Below, in pieces: positions 1 to 8,000 of a DNA stretch of 64,000 nt. A model generated the notes under the pieces. The model was given only the letters and a program-made list of their open reading frames with translations, did not search any database and was not told the origin of the DNA. A program made the translations under genes and the position numbers. Where the stretch lies: assembly GCF_003201855.1 (NCBI RefSeq), contig NZ_QJKI01000005.1, positions 54,333 to 118,332 on the forward strand, given 5' to 3'. Source of the stretch: Rivihabitans pingtungensis. GTDB taxonomy: Bacteria > Pseudomonadota > Gammaproteobacteria > Burkholderiales > Aquaspirillaceae. Positions within the stretch are counted from its first letter, which is position 1. Each line of letters starts with the position of its first letter.

Positions 1-571
1 GGGCTTGTGTGCTTTCCAGCAGCGCACCAGGCGGTGAGACTTCCTGAGTGGCGTCCAGTGCCTCGCCCTGCACAAATTCCCACAATTGCTGATCAATGCG
101 CACGCAATCGCCATCGGCCAGTTCATCGACGCGATCCATGCGGTCCAGTAGCCAGCGTTCGTCTGCCCGGTAGATATTCACCTCGGCAGCGTCAGCGTGG
201 GGCAGCAGGTTTTCGTCGGGGTGCAGGGTACGAATCTGGCAGGGCTCGTCCAGCGCAAACAGGCAGACGCAGGGGGCTTCCAGGTCGGAGACCGTCCATT
301 GCGCCTCGTCGCTGGCGGCAAAGCGGATGACATCCCCCACTTTCAGCGCCCGCCACTGACCAGATAGCAGTTTATCGCCAGAGACGTAGGTGCCGTTGCG
401 GCTCTGGTCGCAGATTTCCCATTGCTGGCCGTTCCAGCGCACCAGGGCGTGCAGCTTGGAAACGTCCGCCTCTTGCAGCACCGTGCGTGATGACGCGGGG
501 TGCCGGCCAAAGGTGTGCACCGGTCGCAGCATGACGCGACGGCGCAGATGCTCATTATGCAAAATCGCCAT
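1..571 (-). CDS. FHA-domain protein, 3' part beyond the window
   Basis: The reading frame stays open to the window edge and gives 190 residues. Residues 20-65 form a forkhead-associated domain, a phosphothreonine-binding fold: the conserved Gly-Arg-His lies at 22-24, Ser38 and His41 follow, and Asn-Gly-Thr lies at 59-61. The start has an AGGAGC ribosome-binding site. It follows the YcaO gene by 154 bases on the same strand, and the cluster encodes a Ser/Thr kinase, so it may read phosphorylation made by that kinase (inference). The C-terminal part seen here has no motif I recognise. Confidence 0.8.
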   Translation of the reverse strand, partial: MAILHNEHLRRRVMLRPVHTFGRHPASSRTVLQEADVSKLHALVRWNGQQWEICDQSRNGTYVSGDKLLSGQWRALKVGDVIRFAASDEAQWTVSDLEAPCVCLFALDEPCQIRTLHPDENLLPHADAAEVNIYRADERWLLDRMDRVDELADGDCVRIDQQLWEFVQGEALDATQEVSPPGALLESTQA

Positions 572-725
572 GAATCAGCTCCTGACTAGATGTGGAAAGA
601 AGCGCCGGCACGCTGTCACGGGCGTTGCCGCGCGGTGCCCCGACCAGAAAACCCCATGGCCAAGGCATATGGCACAAGCATTGTAACAACACAGCCGGGG
701 ATATGCCCGACGATTGCTGACGGGA

Positions 726-2816
726 TTATACGTATAAATCACAAGGATTTAGCGCTTCCTCCGTCAACGCCTCCGACCGCCAGCCCAGTGCCGGCGGCAC
801 CGCCAGCAAGCGCGGATTGGCGCGCTCGGGCCAGATATGGCAGGCCCCAGGCACCACCACCTTGACCGTTGCCAGGGCGATGTCCGGGCGACTGTAGTCG
901 TGCACGATGACTTCGTGCCCGACGGCCCGCCAGGCCGCCACACACAGGCGGATGTCGTCGGCGATATCGGCATGCTGCGCGGCGTCCTGCGGCATCTGTG
1001 CGCCCTCGGGCCATAAAAAGCCGGCATCCGGGCCAATGGCATCGGCCGCCAGGCATTTATCAGCGGCAATCAGTTGTGCCAGCTCGGTCAGCGCACGCTC
1101 GGCGGCCAGCTCGGCGCTCAGGCTGGCGCCAAAGCCCAGCGCCCAGCGGGCGCTGGCAGCGTGCCAGCCAATCGCGGCCAGCACGGGAATACCCAGGTCG
1201 TGGCTCAAGTCCAGCAGCCAGCATGACCAGTCACCGCCCAATGCCGTTGCCAGCTGGCGCAGGGCAGCATTGGCACACTGGGCGCGCGGACGGGGAATGC
1301 GGTTATACCACCAGATGGCGACGGCATCGCGTTCGATCACCTCCAACAAGCCTTGCAAGATGGCTTCTTCGCGGCAGTTCCCGCTGGCGCAACCATTGGA
1401 GCTCCAGTTGGCCGTATCTGCCCAGGGTGTGGGCACGTCGGCATAGCAGGCCGCCAGCGGCAAATAACGCGGAGCGTCGTCGCTGAGCGACCAGGCCGGC
1501 GTCCAGGCCAGTGGCGCGCGCGGATCATAGCGGCATTGGGCGGCGCGCTCGCCAGGGGGGGCGCTGGCACGTTGGGCCGCGCTGAAAAAACTCAGGGCAT
1601 CGGGACGAATCGCCAGCGCCGGCAACTCGGCTTCACGCGCCACGCGCATGGCTTCGTCGCCCTGCCAGGCTGCGGCATAACGCTCGACGGCCTCGCACAG
1701 GGCACTGGCGCGCGACTGCGCATCGCTGGCCCCCTTGCCCAGACAGCTTTGCGCCACCACCGACGCCAAGCCCATCCCCTGAGGACGCCAGGGCCGGAAA
1801 AACTGGCTGTGATACACCGGCATGTCGCCTGCGCTGGACAGCGCGCACAAATCCGCCACCACGCCAGTCAGCGGGCTGACTTCGGCCAACAGGCGCGCCA
1901 CGGTAGCGTGCGAAGCTTGCGTACGCGCCCCGCCCGCCACCCCCGCCAGTTTGGGCGTCGGCGCCAGACGCAAGGGCTGTTGCTGACGCGCCGCCAGCCA
2001 GTTGCGGTCGCCACAAGCCGGGCACTGCGGCCGCTGTGGGCTGGGGTGGCCATGCAGCGCGCCGTCGGCGTGCAGGCTGTGCAATGACAGACCCGCCAGC
2101 GGCTGGGCCAGGTGTTCCGCCAGACTCACCAGCCGCGCCCGCACGGCATCGGCCTGCACCGGCAGCGGCACGCCATGATGCAGGCCCGCCGGCAGGCTGC
2201 GCCAATAGGCGCGCACCGGCTGATTGCGGGCCAATCTTGCGTCCAGGCACTGCCAGCAGGGGCTGCCCGGCTGATGGTCAAAATACGGCCCCCACCATAA
2301 GGCCTCACCGCTCAGTCGCACCGGCAGCCAGGCCAGGCCGGCGACACGGCACTCGGCATCCAGCGCGGGCAGGCGCGGGTCGAAATAATCGTCGCACAGC
2401 ACCAGCCGCAGCGGCTGCGCCGGCCTGAGCGCACCGGCCCAGTCCAACAGCGCCTGGCGATCCAAGGCCTGCGACAGCACAGCGACCTCCAGCGTGGCTG
2501 ACAGCCGTTGCCAGTGCCACGGCGACTGAAAATCCGGGGTCAGCCAGCCGCCGGGCAGCTGTTGCGCTGAGCAGATCCAGCCTTCGTCGGCCATCTGCGC
2601 CAATGCGCCCAGCACGGCGGGGAGGTGCGCCAGCCAGTCGGGTTCGGCGCACACCGCCGCCAGCGGCTGAGCGCGAGCAATCAATTGCGCCACCCGGCGC
2701 ACGGCGGGCTGCGCAAAGCGCAGCAGACCGGCGTCGTCCAGCAAGGTCACGCCATCGGCGTCGCACACGGCCTGATAGCGTGGCGGCCAGGCGGGGGTGA
2801 GCGTAAACCAGTCCAT
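726..2816 (-). CDS. YcaO-type TOMM cyclodehydratase with fused leader-binding domain
   Basis: A 696-residue protein. Residues 1 to about 300 look like the E1-like/C-protein part that binds the precursor leader; two Cys pairs (187/190 in CWQC, 265/268 in CPAC) would hold structural zinc. The rest is a YcaO domain, which uses ATP to turn Cys, Ser or Thr of a ribosomal peptide into azolines: GKGASDAQSRA begins at 360 and carries the nearby AxxEAVERY, and a second nucleotide/metal motif with EEAILQGLLEVIERD starts near 483. The C-terminus is NPCDLYV, not the proline-rich tail of many azoline-forming YcaOs, so the tail is atypical. The ATG one base after the upstream stop was chosen; an in-frame extension would run into the methyltransferase gene. 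Confidence 0.87.
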   Translation of the reverse strand: MDWFTLTPAWPPRYQAVCDADGVTLLDDAGLLRFAQPAVRRVAQLIARAQPLAAVCAEPDWLAHLPAVLGALAQMADEGWICSAQQLPGGWLTPDFQSPWHWQRLSATLEVAVLSQALDRQALLDWAGALRPAQPLRLVLCDDYFDPRLPALDAECRVAGLAWLPVRLSGEALWWGPYFDHQPGSPCWQCLDARLARNQPVRAYWRSLPAGLHHGVPLPVQADAVRARLVSLAEHLAQPLAGLSLHSLHADGALHGHPSPQRPQCPACGDRNWLAARQQQPLRLAPTPKLAGVAGGARTQASHATVARLLAEVSPLTGVVADLCALSSAGDMPVYHSQFFRPWRPQGMGLASVVAQSCLGKGASDAQSRASALCEAVERYAAAWQGDEAMRVAREAELPALAIRPDALSFFSAAQRASAPPGERAAQCRYDPRAPLAWTPAWSLSDDAPRYLPLAACYADVPTPWADTANWSSNGCASGNCREEAILQGLLEVIERDAVAIWWYNRIPRPRAQCANAALRQLATALGGDWSCWLLDLSHDLGIPVLAAIGWHAASARWALGFGASLSAELAAERALTELAQLIAADKCLAADAIGPDAGFLWPEGAQMPQDAAQHADIADDIRLCVAAWRAVGHEVIVHDYSRPDIALATVKVVVPGACHIWPERANPRLLAVPPALGWRSEALTEEALNPCDLYV

Positions 2817-2817
2817 G

Positions 2818-3663
2818 CTAGGCCTCTGGCTCACCCAGCGCCAAGGTGGCCAGGGTATAGGGCGGGCGTTGATGGCGGGCCAGAAAATCCTCGGCAAATT
2901 GCCGATGGCCCAAGGAGAATTCGGCAAACGGGTGCTGCTCGGCCAGCACGCGCAGGCCAGGGCAGCCGGCAATCAGCTCGGCGGCGTCACGCGCGCCGCT
3001 TTGCACCGGCAGATGCACACCGCCCTGCACCGAAGGCACGGCCATGGCCGGGTGCAAAAAATCCGCCAGCAACTGGCCGCGCAGGCCATGGCGAACAAAA
3101 TGCCCGGCGATGGCAGCCAGCAGGGCGCGCACGGCATCGGCCGGCAAATAGGGCAGCACGCCTTCCAGCACCAGCACATGTGGCACATCAGCGCACAAGC
3201 GGGCGGCGTGCAGCCAGCGGGTGTCTTGCAGCGAGCCAGCCCAGTCGTGCTCGCCGCCCTGGGCAGGCAAACACAGTCGGCGCACTGCCATCACCGCCGG
3301 CAGATCCACATAAAACCAGCCGACGGCGGCATCCAGCTCGGCCGCCAGACGGGCGCGCCGGGTGCATAGCCCAGCGCCCAGGGTCAGCAACTGACTGCCG
3401 GCACGCAAATCGGCGGCGCGCACGGCCTGATCAAAATACTGGCTGCGCACAATGATGCCGCGCACCAGCGCCGGGTCGGCGCACAGTTGCGCCGCCGGCA
3501 ACGGGCAGGCGCGCATCACGTGCTCGGCCTGCGGGTCGCGCCAGCCCAGCTCGGGCACGGGGCAAGCACGCGCTGCCACGGTCAGCGCCAGGGTGGCCGA
3601 GCTGTCGGCGAGCGCCGACCAGGCAGCGCGGGCGGCGACAAGAGAAGGAAAGCGATCAGTCAT
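2818..3663 (-). CDS. LCMT/PPM1-family SAM-dependent methyltransferase
   Basis: A 281-residue protein of the leucine carboxyl methyltransferase-like family. The SAM-binding motif LTLGAGLCTR lies at 93-102, where the usual GAGLDTR has Cys in place of Asp. The acidic FYVDLP (D120) and the family motif LEGVLPYL follow. Such enzymes methylate carboxyl or hydroxyl groups of proteins or small molecules. It is one base from the YcaO start, so the two are almost certainly cotranscribed, and a role in tailoring the TOMM product is a fair inference. An in-frame upstream extension exists, but it enters the repeat-rich spacer, so the ATG before TDRFPSL was preferred. Confidence 0.75.
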   Translation of the reverse strand: MTDRFPSLVAARAAWSALADSSATLALTVAARACPVPELGWRDPQAEHVMRACPLPAAQLCADPALVRGIIVRSQYFDQAVRAADLRAGSQLLTLGAGLCTRRARLAAELDAAVGWFYVDLPAVMAVRRLCLPAQGGEHDWAGSLQDTRWLHAARLCADVPHVLVLEGVLPYLPADAVRALLAAIAGHFVRHGLRGQLLADFLHPAMAVPSVQGGVHLPVQSGARDAAELIAGCPGLRVLAEQHPFAEFSLGHRQFAEDFLARHQRPPYTLATLALGEPEA

Positions 3664-3780
3664 GGCAAGTTTTCCAGACAAGGGGCGCAGGGCGCGCGCT
3701 TGCCGCATGACGCGCAAACGCCATGTGGCAAACGTGGCCCGCCAGCGCACACAGTGATGCGCTGGCAAAGCGGCCTGATA
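3664..3780. other. Spacer with no gene recognised
   Basis: Short spacer between the methyltransferase start and the repeat array. It holds no convincing reading frame or clear promoter. GCCAGCGCAC and GTGATGCGCTGGC near 3741-3765 form an imperfect inverted repeat that may be decayed repeat material. Confidence 0.4.
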
Positions 3781-3878
3781 GAACAGCGCACAACACCCAG
3801 CTAGGCGCGCGACCGCAGACAGTACGGGTAGTACGGCAAGGTCGGGCAACAACGCCAGGAGGGTTTTGTGAGCGGCGC
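3781..3878 (+). repeat. 112-bp palindromic repeat, copy 1 (14-bp internal deletion)
   Basis: First unit of a tandem pair. It ends in GTGAGCGGCGC followed by TTA. Compared with full copies it lacks about 14 bases between ACCCAG and CTAGGCG, giving 98 bp. The inner stem GCGCGACC/GGTCGGGC is kept with one mismatch. The left flank is ATA rather than TTA. Confidence 0.75.
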
Positions 3879-3919
3879 TTAGAGCCGCTCACAACACTCA
3901 GCGAAGCGGTCCTGGCTAG

Positions 3920-4152
3920 TAGCCAGTCACGTTGAAACACGAGGGTTCATGTGCCACGAAGAACCCCTCGTCGCACCACACCGCGTCATTCCCGCGCAGG
4001 CGGGAATCCAGGTGTGCCCACAGCGTACAGCCGGGTGAGCGCTCACCCGCGCCATGCCCACCGCGCACGCTGTGGCGCCGTCTGGGTTCCCGCCTTCGCG
4101 GGAACGACACCGGGGATGAAACTCATGCTGTTCAGATCATGGTGACTGGCTA
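3920..4152. mobile_element. 233-bp MITE-like insertion with CTAG target duplication
   Basis: Terminal inverted repeats TAGCCAGTCAC (3920-3930) and GTGACTGGCTA (4142-4152) match perfectly over 11 bp. CTAG stands on both sides (3916-3919, 4153-4156), while uninterrupted copies of the host repeat have a single CTAG there. No transposase is encoded, so it would need one supplied in trans. CTAG fits the YTAR targets known for IS5-group elements, but the parent element is not identified. Confidence 0.82.
3985..4110. repeat. dRS3-like inverted pair inside the nested insertion
   Basis: ATTCCC-N8-GGGAAT at 3988-4007 fits the 20-bp dRS3 pattern known from Neisseria. A variant GTTCCC-N8-GGGAAC lies at 4086-4105. 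Between them lie further inverted arms (CCACAGCGT with ACGCTGTGG) and the palindrome GGGTGAGCGCTCACCC near 4033-4048. The whole can fold as one long hairpin. Similar repeats occur in many proteobacteria, so this alone does not fix the taxon. Confidence 0.7.
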
Positions 4153-4230
4153 CTAGGCGTGTGACCGCAGACAGTACAAGTCGTACGGCAAGGTCACACA
4201 ACAACGCCAGGAGGGTTTTGTGAGTGGCTC

Positions 4231-5019
4231 TTAGCAGGTGAACGGGTAGGCCGGGCCAGTATTGTTATACGAGGTCAGCGCGATCGGGCGCAGCGGCTCA
4301 TCCTTCGGTGCATTCGGATAGTTGAGCACGATGCGGTTTTTGATCGGCGAGCCATCTGCGTTTTTCTGGTGCCATTTGCCGTCTTCCCACTTCAGATTGG
4401 GGTTGGCTTTAAATTGGATGACAAAGTTGAACGGGCAGTTATAGCCCAGCCACTGGCTGAGCACCGAGGTGGCGTCGCCGCCCGGCGGGTTGAGCAGGGC
4501 TTCCTTGAAGTTGGCGTCGGTCCAGGCTAGGGCGATGGCGCGCAGCACCACGCCGCCAAAGGCCAGCATGGAATCCGCGCCGCCACCCGGAATGCCCAGG
4601 TCGGTGGGCATGGCAGCCATCATCACGCCATTAGACGCCGGTTTCTGCTCGACATCACCCACCGGGCCGAGTAGATCCGGGAAGATTTGATAAAACGCCG
4701 CCAGGGCTTCGGTGGCGCCGTCGGTCGGGCGGGTCGGCAGCACGATTTCAAAGCGGTCGTCCATGCCAATCCAGCCGCCGGTGAGTTCCGGCTTCCACAG
4801 GGTTTGTTCGCTCGGGTTGACGCTGTTTTCCAGATGAATATCCAGTTTCGGCCAGACAGTAGTCAAACCGAATTGCTCGACCAGCAAGGGCTGAATATCG
4901 TCAGCGGCCAGCAAGGTGGTGGCAAATGCCGGATCGGCCCAAGAACGGGCAATCGCGCGCAGATAGGCCAGACGGAATTCCAGCATCGGTTCGCCGGCTT
5001 GCATGGAGAGGGTAGTCAT
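4231..5019 (-). CDS. Two-unit TOMM precursor-like protein (BMA_0021/BMA_0022 type)
   Basis: A 262-residue protein made of two alignable halves. In half 1 (about 12-118) LRAIARSWADPAF is followed by a LL turn, a W-rich stretch and an IVLPTRP strand. In half 2 (about 151-262) LRAIALAWTDANF is followed by the same layout and IVLNYPN. The helix resembles nitrile-hydratase-like leaders of TOMM precursors. The end SYNNTGPAYPFTC holds Ser, Thr and Cys that a cyclodehydratase could modify. In Burkholderia two related precursor genes lie side by side; here they appear fused (recollection plus inference). The start has AGGAG nine bases upstream and lies 20 bases after the kinase stop. Its TAA stop coincides with the edge of a repeat. 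It could also be a non-precursor accessory protein. Confidence 0.66.
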   Translation of the reverse strand: MTTLSMQAGEPMLEFRLAYLRAIARSWADPAFATTLLAADDIQPLLVEQFGLTTVWPKLDIHLENSVNPSEQTLWKPELTGGWIGMDDRFEIVLPTRPTDGATEALAAFYQIFPDLLGPVGDVEQKPASNGVMMAAMPTDLGIPGGGADSMLAFGGVVLRAIALAWTDANFKEALLNPPGGDATSVLSQWLGYNCPFNFVIQFKANPNLKWEDGKWHQKNADGSPIKNRIVLNYPNAPKDEPLRPIALTSYNNTGPAYPFTC

Positions 5020-5039
5020 CGTTGGAAGCTCCTAGTGGT

Positions 5040-8000
5040 TCAGGTGGGGGACAAATGGGCCCATGACGCCAGTTCGGGGCGCAGGGCAAGCAGTTCACGC
5101 ACACGCTGCACAGCATGCGCGCGCAAATCGGGATCGGTGTCCAGCTCGGCCAGCAGGGTCATGGCCTGGGCTTCGGTGCGGCATTTGCCGCCAGTGCGGG
5201 CGCAGTCGGCGGCGGCAACGGCGGCGGCGCGCACCTGGCTGGCTTCGGCGCCGCTGGCGCGCAGATAGCGTGCCTTGTGCCAATAGAGCTCAGCTTCGTG
5301 CAGGCGCTCGGCCAGCGGGGCCACCAGCGACAGGCTGTCGTCCAGCCGCGCCAGCGCGCCGGCAAAATCGCCCTGGCGAGCCAGGGTGTGGGCGGCAAAA
5401 GCCCGGTAATAGGTTTGGCAGTAGCGGCAGCCAATGCTCCACAGCGCCTGAATACCCGTATCGGCATCTGCCACTTCACCCACTGCCCAGCTGCGGATGA
5501 TTTGGGCATAGCCCAAAAATGCCGGCAGGCCGTAGCGATTGGCCAGTTCAATCAGCTCATCGCACACGGTTTGTGCGGCAATGGCGTCGTCACGGCCCAG
5601 CTCAAACAGGCCCAGATACAACAAAGCCATCCCCAGCGATGGCGCATGCGCCTGCTGGCGTGCGCGCGCCACCGCCACGCGGGCGTCGTCGCGGGCCAGT
5701 TGCTCGTGGCCCAAGCCCCAGCGCACCAGCGCACGTGCCGCGCGCGACCACACCAGGGTGTCCAGGCCAAAGCGCACGGCGTGGCCGGCATGGGCCTGGT
5801 GGTCATGGGTGTCAATGGCGGCGGTCAACTCGCGCTCGGCGTGGTCAAAGCGGCCTTCGGAGTAGTGCGCCAGCCCCAGCCACAGCCGCGCCGACACGTG
5901 GGTATGGCTGTCGTGACTGCTCAGCGCTTGCTGCAACATGGCGTCGGCCAGTTGCATGACTTCAGCGCGATTGCTGGCGACGTGGTGAAAGGTCAGCGTG
6001 GTCCACAGATGTTGCAGGCGCAGCTCGGCGGAGATGTCTTGCGCCAGAATGGCTTCGGACAGGGCGATTTTTTCTGCCACTTGCGGATGCGCCCAGCCGT
6101 ATTTATTCATCAGCGCCTGGGTGACGCAGCCGTTCAGTTCCAGCCGGGCTTCCAGTTGGGCGCGGCCTTCCAGCCGGTGAATCCATTCGTCTACCTGGCC
6201 GGCGTAGGCCAGGGTTTCATCGTTGAGCGAGCGGTGCTGGGTCAGGCGCAGTTGGGCCAGCCCCAGTTCGACGGCGCGTGGGTAATGTTCGGCGCGGGCA
6301 AAGTGGTGGGCCACCGCGCCGGGGGCGTCGATCAGCTGTTGCGGGTCGTGCGCAACAATCGCCTGAGCCACCCGTTCATGGCGTTGGCGCTGCTGGCTGA
6401 CCAGCATGATGTCGTAAGCAGCGTCGCGGATCAGCGCATGGCGGAACACATAGCGGTCGTGGTCGGCGCGCGCCAGCAGGCCGGCGTCTACCAGAATATG
6501 CAGCGCCAGGGCCAGCGCATCTGGCCCAGCCTCGGCGGCACACACGCGCAGCAAGCCGCCATCCACTTCGCGGCCAATGGTGGCGGCCAGTTGCAGAATG
6601 TCGCGCGCCGCGCCCAGTTGGTCAAAACGGCTGTGCAGCGATTCGCGCAGGGTGATGGGGATGGCGTTGACCTGGGCGCCAGGCTTGAAGCCCCACACCC
6701 CATCGGCTTCTACCAGGCTGGTGTCGCGCAGCACATGGGCCAGTTCCTGGATGAATAGCGGCACGCCTTCGGTGCGCGCCACCACGCTGTCCACCACGCT
6801 GTCGGCCAGCTGACGCGGGGCAAACAGGTGACGCACCATGGCGGCGGCCTCGGCCGGCTTGAGCCGGGCCAGCTCCAGGGCATGCACGGATTCGGCTTCC
6901 AGCGTCACGCCGGGACGGCAGGTCATCAGCAGCACCATGGCTTGCCCGCTCAGGCGCTGGGCCACATGGCGCAGGGCGTCCAGCGTGGCTGAATCCGCCC
7001 AGTGCAGGTCTTCCACCATCAGCAGCACCGGGGTTTGCCGGGCCAGATGCGCCAGCCACTGGGCCAGCGCCTCGATCAGCAATTGCTTTTGCAGCACGGG
7101 CGACACTGCGCCGGCATCCTGGCGGGCAAATGGCAGCGCCAGCCAGGCGCAAAAAATCGGCATCACCCGGTCCACATCACAACCGGCGTCGTGCAGCGCC
7201 TGGGTGAGGCGGGCGATTTGCGCCACCGGCTCGACGCCGGCCAGCACCTGTTGGCGCAGCAAGGACAGTAGCGGCGACAGGGCGTTGTTTTCGTATTCCG
7301 GAAAGCAACGGGCGCACAATGTCAGGCCGCCACGGCTGGCGATATGCCGACGCAGGGTTTCGCTCAGGCAGGATTTGCCCACCCCAGCCTCGCCACGCAG
7401 CAACCAGCCACTGCCTTGGCCCAGGCGGGCCTGCCGCCAGCCGCGCAACACCTGGCGCAGCTCACTGGCGCGACCGATGCAGCGGGTGTGCCAGGAATCC
7501 GACCCGGCGGCCACTTCGATGGGCTGCAAGGTGTGGGCCAAGAGCTTGAAGCAGCCTACGGTGGCCGACGCCGACGGCACGCGCACGCGCCCGGCCGCTT
7601 CAAACTCGGCCAGACCGCGCAGCAACTGGCGATAGGCCTCGCTGGCCCAGATTTCGCCGGGGCCGGCGTGGCTTTCCATTTGCAAGGCGATGTTCAGGGT
7701 ATTGCCCGGCGAGACTTCACCGTCAGCGGCCACCACCATGCCGGCATGCAGGCCGATGCGCACTTGCAATTCGGCGCCGGCCCGGCACAAGGCGGCGTCG
7801 CCCTGGCGCGCGCACGCCAACTGGGCCAGCTCGACGGCAATACTGGCGGCCAAGCGCGCATCACCCTCGGTACTGCGCGGGTAGCCGAACATCACGCTGA
7901 ACTGATGACCCAGCGAGCCAATCAGCGCACCTCCGCGCATCAGGGCGGCTTCCTGAAACACCTGGCACAAGGTGCGTTGCAGGCTCTCTTGCTGCTCAAA

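Larger units (their letters stand above)
3882..4230 (+). repeat. 112-bp palindromic repeat, copy 2, split by a nested insertion
   Basis: The outer ends are GAGCCGCTCAC and GTGAGTGGCTC, and TTA flanks both sides (3879-3881 and 4231-4233). Removing 3920-4152 and one CTAG leaves exactly 112 bp, the length of the other full copies. The inner stem GTGTGACC/GGTCACAC pairs perfectly. The right-hand TTA is the reversed TAA stop of the precursor gene. Confidence 0.88.

Noticed and set aside
7..686. Plus-strand and other small frames at the left edge
   Set aside because: The minus-strand frame encodes a clear FHA domain across the same bases.
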